From contig NC_051083.1 in the NCBI RefSeq assembly GCF_004664715.2, forward strand, positions 120,206,413 through 120,270,412: 64,000 nt of DNA, given 5' to 3'. Shown here piece by piece: positions 25,468 to 35,929 of the stretch; within the stretch, counting starts at the first letter, position 1; the number at the start of each line of letters is the position of its first letter. The notes beneath the pieces are model-generated. The model worked only from the letters and a program-made list of their open reading frames with translations, did not search any database and was not told where the DNA came from. The translations under genes and the position numbers were made by a program. Source of the DNA: Peromyscus leucopus. Taxonomy: Eukaryota > Chordata > Mammalia > Rodentia > Cricetidae.

Positions 25468-25577
25468 TATTTTGAGACAGGCTATTGGTGTGTAACTTAG
25501 CTGTCCTGTGCTCACTATCTATCCTCCTGCCTCTACCTCCCAACTCTAGAGATCACGGATGTATACTATCATGTCTG
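25468..25577 (-). mobile_element. B1 SINE (minus, diverged)
   Basis: 'ttttgagacaggctattggt', 'cctcctgcctctacctccca' and a degraded 'gatcacggatgtatac' block. Confidence 0.65.
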
Positions 25578-25604
25578 CAACAAGTCCTTATAGTTTTCTG
25601 TGAA

Positions 25605-25760
25605 GCAGACCAACAACACAGTGAGGATGAGTGGCTATTTGCTACTAGTTGAGGGCTCTTGAGTAAATTACTTCATTTCTTTGTGTCTCAGTTTCCCCTG
25701 CAGGGATAACCTCGTAGCTTTGTCCTGGGGATCAAGGTAACCTGAGTGAAGTGCTCCCAC
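25605..25760 (+). mobile_element. MIR SINE fragment
   Basis: 'gagtaaattacttcatttct' and 'ttgtgtctcagtttcccctg' are the MIR downstream block. Confidence 0.7.
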
Positions 25761-25924
25761 AAAGCATGAAATAAAAAAAAAATGAGAGGGCATCACCTCC
25801 ACCCAAGGAAACCAGTCTCTGAATCTGTGGGCTCATTGCTCTTGAATTTCTGAGCCTCCATGACTGGGAAAACTAGCTTTCTGTTAGTTTGAAGTTCCTC
25901 AGTTTATGACATTTTTGTCACAGT

Positions 25925-26480
25925 AGCCTCAATGGAGCATGGCAGTCTCTTCAGATTGTATACTTCTCTGTCTCCTCCGCTGTCACTCATGTAGTTTGGG
26001 CTGCCTGCATTTCTCACTTGAACTACTACAGTATGGCCCTGGCTGATGGCCCTATCTCCATACTGTTCTCAATCTGTCTTCTATGAGGCAGCCAGAGGGT
26101 ATTTCTGAAGAGCAAATTAAATGGACCTTCCCCCTGATGGAAGCTCCTTGGTACTCACCGGTGCCCTCAGGAGAAAAGCTGAACTCCTTAAGTTAGTTCT
26201 CCATTTCTCTGTCTAAATACATTGTCTCTCTCCTTTATCAGTCTTTCCAAGCTTTAAGTAAACCACCTTCCTCTAATTGTTCCCCTTCCTTTTCCTGATG
26301 ACTCTTAATGAGTTTTCCAATGTCACTTCAGATATCCTTCCTTCTCGGCCTTTGGAGACTATATTAAGCCCTTTCTCCTATGCTCCCATAGTACCCTGGA
26401 GTCATTCACACCTATGTCTGTCTGCCCTTAGCAATGAGGTGCCATGATTTATTGGAATTATGACTCCTTCATAATGTGTA
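25925..26480 (+). mobile_element. L2 fragment
   Basis: 'aaaagctgaactccttaagt', 'tccttccttctcggcctttg' and 'ccatagtaccctggagtcat' follow the order of the L2 3' region. Confidence 0.55.
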
Positions 26481-26751
26481 GTGCAACTCTTGGTTCATCA
26501 TAAATGGTCAATAGAACTTTTCTGGATGAATAAAGATATTATCTAAAGGTCTATATCCCAATTTCATTCATAAATATTGTCTATGCCATAAATTCTTGAT
26601 CAAATGTAAGTCACAGAGTTGTCCAACTAGAGCTTTCTGAAATACATAAGAATACAGCATACAAATGACTATCTTTCCCTGAAGTTACTATTTATCACCA
26701 TCTAACACCACCCCCATAATATTTTTTGTCTGTGAATACCAGAAACTTTTT

Positions 26752-26932
26752 AAATAATTTATTTGTATTTTATGTGCATTGGTGTTTTTCCTGCATGTAT
26801 ATCTGTGTAAGGATATCTCATTCCCTGGAACTGGAATGGAGTTACAGACAATTGTGAACTTCTGGGAATTGAACCCAGATCCTCAGGAAGAGCAGCCAGT
26901 GCTCTTAACCACTGAGCCATCTTTTCAGCCCT
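26752..26932 (-). mobile_element. B2 SINE (minus)
   Basis: 'ttattttatgtgcattggt'-type tail, 'ggaatggagttacagacaat', 'gggaattgaacccagatcct' and 'cttaaccactgagccatctt' form an almost full-length antisense B2. Confidence 0.9.
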
Positions 26933-28100
26933 AATACCAGAAATTTAATGACAGAGATTTAGTACCTAGCCTAGGACTTAGAGAGCATTGGTTTTGGACC
27001 TAGTGCCAAGGAGAATTTGTTGCTTTTTCAGAGTACATTTAAAGCAATTTGCTGTGATATTATTTATGCAGTACTGGTGTTTTAAAATACTTTAAGAAAT
27101 GTCATGGTTGGACTCATAGAGGAGAAATCAGAGTGATTTTTATAATGGTCAGTGCTGAGAATGTTGCTTTGCATAAATATGTGTTAGAAAAATTGCAGAA
27201 GTATGTTTAGGGCCATTTCAGAAATTGTTGGAAATTTTGTCCTAATCCTAACCAAAACTTTAAGGACTTTTTTCCATGAAAATCAAGTGAGCATCTCAAA
27301 TAGTAATGTTTAAATTTAAACATTCTAATACAGTACAATCCAAAGATAGACTAATTTGATACATGCTGAGGAATGATAGCAGGAAAACATTAAAGGGTTT
27401 TGTTTTCCATAAATAAACCATTATCTTTCTATCAGAGCAGAAAACTTTATATGTATGTTAAGAACACTGCAATTCATAAGCTATGATCATCTTGAACTGA
27501 CTTAGGCATTTCAGATTGAATCTGACTGGCATTGTAGGGTAGGAAAGCATTCTCAGTGCAAAGTAGACACATTGCATGTTCCAAATCAAGGTGACAGTGA
27601 AGTCCCACAATGCATATGGGCCAGCACTGCCAGTAATTACTCAGAGTCCTTATACATTTGATTTTGAATTAGAAACCTTTTACAGCTGCCAGCTGTTTCG
27701 GGACCCTCCCCTTCAGTTATGATCTCATGGTTTAAGAAGCTGTGCTGAATAGTATCAGCTGTTTCCCCTTGTATGTGAGGCTGACTATCAGGGGCCCAGC
27801 ATCACAAGAGTGTGGATTCAAGGGACAGTTTCTACTGAATGCTCATCTCTGTTGTGCCATTGTAAAGTCTGAAAAGCAGTCGGTGTAGGATTAGATGGTC
27901 TGTATATTTGACTGACATTTGTTCTGATTCTTCACTGTCTTGTAAAAAAGTTTTGGTGCCACCTCTGATAGCTAAGATTTTATAGACAAAACTGTGAAAC
28001 TGGATGTTCTGGTTATGTTTCAGGCCTGGAGTATTTCTGTTAAAGATTAGTTAATAATCTTTTTTTCTGTTGTGAGTTTATTTTCTATTTTACACTGCTT
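26933..28100. other. Single-copy DNA, possible conserved noncoding
   Basis: No repeats recognised. 27490-27960 has complex sequence with two E-boxes in 'cagctgccagctg' at about 27683-27695 and a homeodomain-type 'gtaattactc' at 27634. Confidence 0.4.
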
Positions 28101-28106
28101 AAGAAC

Positions 28107-28590
28107 TGTGGTGATATTGTGTTCCCCAAAATATTGTGCACAGTAATTAACTTATCTGGGATCAGAGAACAGAACAGCCAGTAGATACAGAGGCCAGAAA
28201 ATGGTGGCACACACACCTTTAATCCTAGCATTCCAAAGGCAGAGATCCATTCGGATCTCTGTGAGTTCAAAGCCACACTGGAATCAGCCGGGCATGGTGA
28301 CTCATGCCTTTAATCCCAGGAAGTGATGGCAGAAAGCAAAAAGGTATATAAGGAGTGAGGACCAGAAACTAGAGCCTGGTTAAGCTTTTAGGGTTTTGAA
28401 CAGCAGTTCAGCTAAGATCCATCTGGACAAGGACTCAGAGGCTTCCAGTCTGAGGAAACAGGACCAGCTGAGGAATTGGCAAGAGGAGGTGGCTGTGGCT
28501 TGTTCTGCTTCTCTGATTTTCCAGCATTCACCCCAATAACTGGCCTTGGGTTTATTTTTATTAATAAGACTCTTTAAGATTGGTGCTACA
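28107..28590 (+). mobile_element. Solo LTR, SINE-containing family I, copy 2
   Basis: A 484-bp LTR with TGTGGTG...GCTACA ends and a perfect 6-bp TSD AAGAAC at 28101-28106 and 28591-28596. The first half contains a B1-derived block ('cctttaatcctagcattcca', 'ggatctctgtgagttcaaag') and then a second B1 start ('ggcatggtgactcatgcctt'). A TATA box TATATAA at 28345-28351 follows at once. The 3' third ends 'taataagactctttaaga' and 'tggtgctaca'. No internal retroviral sequence is present. It is the best-preserved of the three copies. Confidence 0.9.
28345..28351 (+). promoter_or_regulatory. TATA box of family I LTR
   Basis: TATATAA just after the B1-derived part. The same site is intact at 51585-51591 in copy 3 and altered in copy 1. 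Its place in the middle of the LTR fits a U3 promoter. Confidence 0.6.
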
Positions 28591-28596
28591 AAGAAC

Positions 28597-29476
28597 AAAT
28601 ATAGGAGACACTGAATTTAGCTAAGAAGTGGAAGAATCCTGACCATCTCAAAAGAGCCACATAGTCAGAAATATGCAGGTACTTGGGGCTGAACTGAACA
28701 AGGGCATTCTATGAATCCCCAGAGTAGATCCAACTCTTACTTTTGGGTAAGTTGTAACTATAGACAGCTGGGAGGGGTTATTGTGTGCACGTGTGCTTAT
28801 ATGTATGTAGCGAAAACATTTATTGCTTATAGAGCTACCTAATCAGTCGTTACCTGAATAACCAGGCCTTCATTTCTTTCAATGCTATGTGCTTTCTGCA
28901 GACTGTGCTAAGCACTAAATTTTGTTCATGAAGGATTTCATATTGTTGGTCAAAAATTTATAATGATATAAGTTTATGTCTGTCTGTCTGTGTCTAGGTA
29001 TGTGTGGTGCAAAGTGACAAGTTTGTGGTGAAAGGGAAAACTCCTGGAACAATTTGTATCAGAGCCTCCCGTCCCTCCTCCTAATGACTGGTGGTGATAC
29101 AGTCAGGCAGAGAGAATGCTTGTCTCCCTTGCTATCTCTTATCAAAGTTGGCCTTTACAGCATGAACTACTTGAATTCCTTTCTGGAAAGAGGGCCACCT
29201 GTTTCAAAACTAGGAACCAAGACAAGCAGCTGCTGAGCAGCTATGGCATCCCCTGCCCCCCATTCCAGTCCCATAGACATGCCAAAGCAGTGTGGGGAAG
29301 GCAAAGATGCTTTGAGAAAAAAACAATACTACAGTGATTCCTTAGGTTTTATGAATACTTGGCTATGTGAACACGAGGCTAGTGGCTAGTCTTAAAATTC
29401 AAGTATGTTAGCCTCTTAGCCTGTTCCTACAAGTCCAAACAATGTTTTTGCGTTGACAGAGGATGGTAATAGGGGA
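28597..29476. other. No recognised feature
   Basis: Single-copy sequence; overlapping short frames at 29054-29337 are unsupported. Confidence 0.45.
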
Positions 29477-29484
29477 GTTTAGTG

Positions 29485-29670
29485 CAGAGGTTCTCAACCT
29501 GTGGGTCACTACCCCTTTGCCAAACCTATCTCCAAAAAAATTTACAATTCATAACAGTAGCAAAATTATAGTTATGAAGTAACAATGAAATAATTTTATG
29601 TTTTGGGGGTCACCACAACATCAGGAACTGTATTAAAGGGTCTTAGCATTAGGAAGATTGAGAATTATTG
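29485..29670 (+). mobile_element. URR1-type hAT-Charlie element
   Basis: A 186-bp nonautonomous hAT element with degraded terminal inverted repeats ('cagaggttctcaacctgtgg' against 'aggaagattgagaattattg'). A perfect 8-bp TSD GTTTAGTG lies at 29477-29484 and 29671-29678. Internal blocks 'ataacagtagcaaaattata' and 'ggtcaccacaacatcagg' match the rodent URR1 consensus as I recall it. Confidence 0.9.
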
Positions 29671-29721
29671 GTTTAGTGCATTAGAAATGAACCCCAACTT
29701 GTCTGTAGAAATGATGAAGTA

Positions 29722-29853
29722 TGCTGGGCAGTGGTGGCTCATGCCTTTAATCCCAGTACTCGGCGAGTTCCAGGAAAGGCACAAAGCTACACAGAGAAAC
29801 CCTGTCTCGAAAAACCAAAAAAAAAAAAAAAAAAAAGAAAGAAAGAAAGAAAA
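29722..29853 (+). mobile_element. Young B1 SINE with internal deletion
   Basis: A B1 with a perfect 15-bp TSD AGAAATGATGAAGTA at 29707-29721 and 29854-29868. The body runs from 'tgctgggcagtggtggctca' to 'cctgtctcgaaaaacc' but the middle third is missing: 'cccagtactcggcgagttcc' joins directly to 'aggaaaggcacaaagctaca'. The right end is of the cricetid type. The tail is poly-A with GAAA units. Confidence 0.9.
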
Positions 29854-30077
29854 AGAAATGATGAAGTACTAAGTTTTCTTGGGCAGCTCTGATTAGTTCT
29901 GTTACATGATTTTGTTTTCCAGGCCTAGTATTTGAAAATACCTTTCTGGTTTTTTATGATGCTTTATGGAGAAAATGGTGCAATCCATGATAGACCCTGA
30001 AGAAATTGGACATTGCTGAGACAGGTTATAATCAACACGTTATCATCTTTTAGTGCTACTTTTCTTATGACCTCACA

Positions 30078-30390
30078 ATTTGTGTGTATGGATGTTTGAA
30101 TGTGTGCACACAAGCATGCGTGCATATGGAGGCCCAAGGTCAACATCAAGTGTTTTCTGCAATCATTCTTGATCTTATATTTTGAGACAAGGTCTCTCAT
30201 TGAACCTTGGGTTTATTGACTTGGTTAGATCGGCTGGCCAATCAACTGCAGGGATTCTCCTGTACCTGCTTCTCCAGCCCTGGGGTTACAGGTGTGTGCC
30301 AGCATGCCTAGCTTTCCCATGAGGACTGGGAATTGAATGCAGGTCCTCATGCTTGCAGGCACTTTACCAACCATGGCTCTACTTTCAACT
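30078..30390 (-). mobile_element. B4 SINE (minus)
   Basis: 'tgcatatggaggcccaaggt', 'gagacaaggtctctcattga', 'ggggttacaggtgtgtgcca' and 'atgcaggtcctcatgcttgc' are antisense B4 blocks in order. Confidence 0.8.
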
Positions 30391-30909
30391 GCTATTGGAT
30401 GGCTTAAAGAAGAGAAAATAGCTTGCTCCTTGAAACTTGTTACTAATGGCCATTTTTTAAAAGGTCAGAGGAGTTAGTGGTGTTATGGATTCATGAAGGC
30501 ATTTAAATGGTGCCTTTTTAAAGTGTAGATGTAGCCCAAGAGGTAGCTATATATACTTTTTTAAAGGTCAATATTTCTCCAATCATAACCCAGTATCTAA
30601 TTATTTGAGAAAATGAGGGGGAATTGAAAGTACATTTGCTGAATGTGTAATCTGGGCACTGCTGGCACTGCCTTTGTCCAGGACCAGGAGTTGGGTTAGA
30701 TTATTTAATCACCTAGCCCTAGTAGTCAGGAGCAATCACCAGGGACAATTGCCTTCCTGAAAGGCTTCTAAAATATATGTGACTGTTTCTTAAAAGAAAC
30801 CCACTGCACAAAAACCCAAACTTTATAAAATGGGGAGCTTAGGGTTTGATAAATGTCAAAATAAGTTATTTTCCCTTTAAAAGGACTTATCCTGGGGTAC
30901 CTTTTTGCT
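30391..30909. other. No recognised feature
   Basis: Single-copy sequence, no gene. Confidence 0.45.
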
Positions 30910-30975
30910 TTTTGGTCCTGGGGATGAAACTCAGGGCCAAGCACATTTTGTTATACCACCGAACTACAAACCTCC
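30910..30975 (-). mobile_element. ID SINE fragment (minus)
   Basis: 'ctggggatgaaactcagggc' and 'ttataccaccgaactacaaa' read as antisense ID/BC1-type sequence, the tRNA-derived A/B-box region. Confidence 0.65.
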
Positions 30976-30985
30976 CTTCCTTTTC

Positions 30986-31056
30986 TCCTCCCTCCCTCCC
31001 TCCCTCCCTCCCTCCCTCCCTCCCTCCCTCCCTCCCTCCTTCCTTCCTTCCCTCCC
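30986..31056 (+). repeat. (CCCT)n / (CCTT)n microsatellite
   Basis: About 50 bp of CCCT units followed by CCTT units. Poly-Pro/Ser open frames over it are artefacts. Confidence 0.95.
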
Positions 31057-31082
31057 CCCAACCCTCTCTTCTCTTCTTTCTT

Positions 31083-31285
31083 TTTTTAAATATATTTTTA
31101 TTTTATTTGTGTGAATGTATTTATGCGGGCCACATACATGGAGGACCCCATGGAGGCCAGAAGAGGACACTGAATTCTCTGGACCTAGAGTCACAGGTGG
31201 AACTGCCGTGTGGGTGCTCAGAACTGAACTCCGGTCCTCTGGAATAGCAGCAAATTCTCTTAACCATGGAAGCATCTCTCCGGTG
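31083..31285 (-). mobile_element. B3 SINE (minus)
   Basis: 'gaggccagaagaggacactg', 'gtgggtgctcagaactgaac' and 'ctcttaaccatggaagcatc' are antisense B3 blocks. Confidence 0.8.
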
Positions 31286-31299
31286 CTTTCTTTTGGATT

Positions 31300-31430
31300 T
31301 TTACTTTTAAAGATATGATCTTCACTCAGTTGTCAGGACAGGCTTGAGCTTCTCCTCATTCTGCTTCAGCTGCCTGAAGAGCTGGTATTACAGGTTTGTA
31401 CCACTGAGGCACCTTCAAATAGTGACCCTT
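31300..31430 (-). mobile_element. Diverged B1/PB1 fragment (minus)
   Basis: 'acaggcttgagcttctcctc' and 'gctggtattacaggtttgta' are B1-like; the rest is degraded. Confidence 0.5.
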
Positions 31431-31584
31431 TTCATCTTAGTTCCAAACTGGTAGGAAGAAACTTCTAGCTGGAGCTACTAACTGTGCTCTGGTCAAGCTT
31501 CTCCATACATATCTTAGACATAATTGGAAAAGGTCAGGATTGTAAACTATTGTATTGATTTTTTTGTTGTTGTTTAGGGTTTTT

Positions 31585-32029
31585 TCTTTCCGTTTTTTTA
31601 TTAAGAAATATTTTTATTCATTTTACACACCAGTCAAAGATCCCCCTCTTCCCTCCTCCCGCCCCTCCAGCCTCGCCCTCCCAACCCACTCCCCACTCCC
31701 ACCCACAGGAAGGCAAGGCCCTCCCACGGGGAGGCACATCCAGTAGAGGCAAGTCCAGCCCCTTCCCCCTGCTCAAGGCTGCACGATGTGTCCCATCCTA
31801 GGTAGTGGGCTCCACAAACCAGAGATGGATTCTGATCCTACCGCCAGGCAGCCCCCAAACAGATCAAGCTACACAACTGTCTCACCATGCAGAGGACTCC
31901 ATGGCCATTGATCCACCTTTCATGATTTCCCATTAGTTTGGTTTGGTCATCTCTGCATGCTTCCCCATCATGATCCTGATGCACTTGCTCATAGAATCCC
32001 TCCAGTATCTGTCTCTGTCTCTGTCTCTG

Positions 32030-32101
<72 letters not shown>

Positions 32102-32960
32102 ACTGGACTCTTGGAGCTTGGCCTGGTGTCTGGCCATGGATCTCTGTATCTGCTTTCATCAGTTACTGGAGAAAGGCTCTATGATGACAGTTAGGGTATT
32201 CACTGGTCTGATCACTGAAGTAAACCAGTTCAGTTCAGGCACTCTCTCCACTATTTCTAGTAGCCCAAGCTGGGGTCATCCTTGGGGATTCTTGGCAATT
32301 TCCCTAGCACTGGGTTTCTCTCTGTCCCCATGATGTCTCTCTCTATAATGGTATCTCTTTCATTGCTTTCCCCCTCCATTCCTGTTCCAGCTCAACCATC
32401 CCATTCCCTTATGTTCTCATCCTCTATCCCCTACCCTCCATTTTCCACCCCTCATCCCCAGTTTACTCATGGAGATATCATCTATTTCCCCTTCCCAGGG
32501 CGATCCATGCATCCCTGTTTGGGTCTTCTTTGGAGTTGTGGGTTGTTGTCTGATTATCATTTGTTTTACATCTAGTATCCACTTATGAGTGAGTAAATAC
32601 CATGTTTGTCCATCTGAGTCTAGATTAACTCACTCAGGATGATATTTTCTAGTTCCTTCCATTTGCCTGCAAATTTCATGATGTCATTATTTTTCTCTGC
32701 TGAGTAGTACTCCATTGTGTATATGTACCACATTTTCTTAATCCATTCTTCAGTTGAGGGGCATCCAGGTTGTTTCCAGGTTCTGGCTATTACAAATAAT
32801 GCTGCTATAAACATAGTTAAACATGTGTCCTTGTGGTATGATTGAGTATTCCTTGGATATATGCCCAAGAGTGGTATAGCTAGGTCTCGAGGTAGATTGA
32901 TTCCCAATTTTCTGAGAAACCACCATACTTATTTCCAAAGTGGCTGTACCAGTTTGCACT
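31585..32960 (-). mobile_element. L1 retrotransposon 3' end (minus), 5'-truncated
   Basis: On the minus strand this is the ORF2 C-terminal end followed by a rodent L1 3' UTR. The frame at 32620-32907 contains MEYYSAEKNNDIMKFAGKW, the usual end of L1 ORF2. The 3' UTR contains the expanded repeat at 32009-32099. The left edge is a T-rich tail near 31560-31600, the right edge a 5' truncation near 32960. The ORF2 frame is broken, so it is inactive. It is among the less diverged L1s here. Confidence 0.9.
32009..32099 (+). repeat. (TCTGTC)n(TC)n microsatellite
   Basis: A hexamer run to about 32051 followed by perfect TC to 32099, within the 3' UTR of the L1 at 31585-32960. Confidence 0.95.
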
Positions 32961-33359
32961 CAGCCGTTAAAGGCTAGGCTCACAATCAAAAATATATTGC
33001 ATTGTTTTGAGAATTTAATGTAATTATGTGTGGTCATGTAGCCAGCAGAGTGATGGCATGTGACATTTACTCTGTCAGTACTACTTTGTACTGATTTGGA
33101 ATGTTTCTTATATGACAATCAAACTTACCTATTTTGTGTTTTTTTTTTTTTATCAATTTTATGAATTGATTCATTTTGGTTGCTTTTCTAAGTTTTCTAA
33201 TGACAGTTACAGTAGTAAGAATGAAAACTCCACTTGTGCCTATTTTAGCAAAAGTATTTTAATAGCATGCAATGAGCCCATTTATTAAAAAACACCCCAA
33301 ACACAGTGATTTGAAATAACTAGGTAGAATATACTTTTGATTGGAGCTGTCTAGTTTGT
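32961..33359. other. No recognised feature
   Basis: AT-rich single-copy sequence. Confidence 0.45.
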
Positions 33360-33840
33360 TTGTTATTTTACTTAAATTTTGATTAGCATGAATTAATTGT
33401 ACATGTTAATGGGGTAAACTGTGATATTTGAACACATGCACACAGCATGCAATGATCAAATCAAGGTAATCAGCATTTTTCTCGCCTCATCAGTTCTTTG
33501 GGAGCTTGCAAATTCCTCTCGTCCGTATTTTCATAAAACATGTACCAGGTTGTTGTGAACTCTAGTTATCTTTTGTGATGCAGAACACCGGAACATATTC
33601 CTTCATCTAACTCTGTTCTGGTACCCATTACTGAATCACTCTGCAATTTAATTATTTCCTGTCGGTCCTTAGCACACTCATTGTGTTCTTATATTGTTGG
33701 TCATATAACTCTATGCTATATATTAAGTTCCTTAGGTACATAGGTATTTTGCTCATTTTCATACACCAGTGCCTACTATGTAATACATTATAAATAACTA
33801 TGTGTCAAATTGACCATGAGTTTCTCTACTTAGGTCATAG
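33360..33840 (-). mobile_element. Ancient L1 (L1M-type) 3'-UTR fragment (minus)
   Basis: 'taattgtacatgttaatggg', 'gcaatgatcaaatcaaggta' and 'gtgaactctagttatctttt' follow the antisense mammalian L1 3'-UTR order. A second copy of the same segment begins the L1 at 45530. Confidence 0.6.
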
Positions 33841-34017
33841 TAGAACTCTCTATTTTTATATTATCATTTTTTGTTTTTGTATTCATTCTGTATCCCTTTC
33901 CTAAAAAGGTTTATCCCATTCAGCTGTGGTTATTATCTTTTCTGTGGTGATTGTTTTTAAGTTTCTATCTGGTTCCAGCATCTCCCCTGACTTGAATGAA
34001 TCCATCTACTTGCAGCC

Positions 34018-34382
34018 TGTCTTATTTATGGTTTCTGTTGCTGTGAAGAGACACCATAACCACAGCAACTCTTATAAAGGAAAACACTTAATGGGCTCAC
34101 TTACAGTTTAGAGGTTCAGCCCATTATCATCATGGTGGGATATGGAAGAATGCAGGCAGACATGGTGCTGGAGCTGAGAGTCTTACATCTTAATTGGCAG
34201 GCAACAGGAAGTGAATTGAGATACTAGGTGTGGCCTGAGTGTATATGAGACCTCAAAATCAGCCTCCACAGTGACACACTTCTTCCAACAAGGCCATATC
34301 TACTCACTCCTACAAAGCCATATCTCCCAACAGTGCCATTCCCTAATGAGCTATGGGGGCCAATGACATTCAAACTACCACA
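34018..34382. mobile_element. LTR-like dispersed repeat, family IV, copy 2
   Basis: A 365-bp element with TGTCTTA...CCACA ends and near-perfect 5-bp TSD CAGCC (34013-34017) / CAGCT (34383-34387). It shares 'ttgctgtgaagagacaccat' and 'ccattatcatcatgg' with 5779-6122. TG...CA ends and a 5-bp TSD fit an ERVL-type LTR. It lies 17 bp from the next LTR. Confidence 0.7.
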
Positions 34383-34399
34383 CAGCTCAAAGACACATT

Positions 34400-34791
34400 T
34401 GCAGCTGGATGTTTCTCCAGTCTCCCACCCAGCCCCGCTGTCTCATAGCCACATATAAAACAATCACTCAGAGGCTTAATATTAATTGCAAATTATATGC
34501 CCAATGGGTCATATAATAGGTGTCTTGCTAGCTAGCTTTTATAATTTAACTCACCCCATTTCTTTTAGTCTATATGTTGCCATGTGGCCGTGACATTACT
34601 GGTCCACTGACATCTTGTTGCTCCTTTGGTGGCAGGCTGGCATCTCCCCTTCCTCTCCTTTCTCCTTTCACTCTCTCTCTCTTGGATCTTCCCACCTGGC
34701 TCCATCCTGCCCTGCAGTAGGTCAATACAGCTATATTTATTAGCCAATGGGAGCAACACATTCACAGCATACAGAAAGACACCCCACAGCA
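34400..34791 (-). mobile_element. Solo LTR, family III
   Basis: A 392-bp element with TGCAGC...CAGCA ends and perfect 6-bp TSD CACATT at 34394-34399 and 34792-34797. Sense is inferred as minus from similarity to rodent LTRs with 'gaggcttaatattaatt' in antisense. No internal sequence. The frames at 34565-34816 are not coding. Confidence 0.8.
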
Positions 34792-34909
34792 CACATTGAA
34801 CTGAACATGAGCTCAATGAAACTTATATTCAACCAAAGGTCTCTCATTCCTCTGTTTTATCCATTTCAGGAAAATATATCACTATCTTTTCTAGCACTCT
34901 AGTCAAAAA

Positions 34910-34982
34910 CCCAAGGAGCATGCACTTGCCTAGCATTCAGAAGGTTCTATATACAATCCTTAAATACAACAATAAAAAAAGA
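34910..34982 (+). mobile_element. ID-like SINE fragment (plus)
   Basis: 'ggagcatgcacttgcctagc' followed by a tRNA-like stretch and an A-rich tail. Confidence 0.5.
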
Positions 34983-35149
34983 CCCTTTGTCTATTCTTGT
35001 GATACTAACCTAAGACATCATTATTTGTCACCTGTACTTTTTCCCATTTAAAGCTAATCTCATGTTTAATGTTTTCTTTGGAGTACTTCAAAACACATAG
35101 AAAAATGAAATTATGTAATAGACATTTGTTTCTCTCACTGAATTTATTT
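34983..35149. other. No recognised feature
   Basis: Short AT-rich single-copy interval between ID-like and B1 SINEs. Confidence 0.4.
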
Positions 35150-35317
35150 TGAAAAAAAATTTTTTTTGGTTTTTTGAGATAGGGTTTCTCTGTGTAGTTT
35201 TGGTGCCTGTCCTGGATCTCACTCTGTAGACCATGCTGGCCTCGAACTCACAGGGATCTACTTGCCCTCCCCCCCCTGAGTGCTGGGATTAAAGGCATGT
35301 GCCACCACCGCCCAGCC
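35150..35317 (-). mobile_element. B1 SINE (minus), young
   Basis: Near full length: 'ttttttgagatagggtttct', 'ttggtgcctgtcctggatct', 'tggcctcgaactcacaggga' and 'gtgctgggattaaaggcatg', with a T-rich leader as the reverse of the A-tail. Confidence 0.93.
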
Positions 35318-35589
35318 CGAAAAAATTGTTTTATAGGTATATTTGAAAATATATATTAACTTTAATCAAAACAAGTCTCTGAAAATTATTTAAGCACATA
35401 ATTTTCACATCTAGTAAATGAACAATGATTTAATAATATCTAATACTTTGTTCATATTCAAGTTTCCCCAGTTGTCTCTAAAGCACCAGAGAAATGTGAT
35501 CCAAAGAGGACAATCCCATCAAGGACCATCTACTATACTTCTACTTTCTTTAATCTAGAACATTACCCTGTAAGTACCTTCACAATATT

Positions 35590-35735
35590 TGGTTTTCTGA
35601 GACAAGAGCTCATGTAAGTATATCAGGACCCCTACTGACTCACTATGTAGCCTTAAACAGCCTTGATGTCCTGATGTTCCTACCTCCACCTCCCAAAGAC
35701 AGGAATTATAGGCCTGGACCACCAGGGCAGACTTA
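35590..35735 (-). mobile_element. B1 SINE (minus, old)
   Basis: 'ggttttctgagacaagagct', 'ctcactatgtagccttaaac' and 'cctccacctcccaaagacag' are antisense B1 blocks. Confidence 0.75.
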
Positions 35736-35929
35736 CTCTCATTTTTTTTAAACAGTGGATTTTTAAGGGAGATATATGTTTTCCTATAGAATGTTTCTCT
35801 CTTTTTGTGGTTGTTACACTGTGATATTGCTTAACTTGTTCTTTTAAGCTCAGCATCTTCTAAAAACTGGAAGTTAAATATAGTGAGCCTTGACTGTATT
35901 CAGGTCAAATCATTTAGGCAGCAATCCTT

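Noticed and set aside
31838..32137. Arg-Glu/Arg-Gln-rich minus frame, looks like an RS-type protein
   Set aside because: Translation of the (TCTGTC)n(TC)n microsatellite in an L1 3' UTR.
32620..32907. Open frame with similarity to reverse-transcriptase ORF2
   Set aside because: It is the C-terminal remnant of a 5'-truncated L1, not an independent gene.
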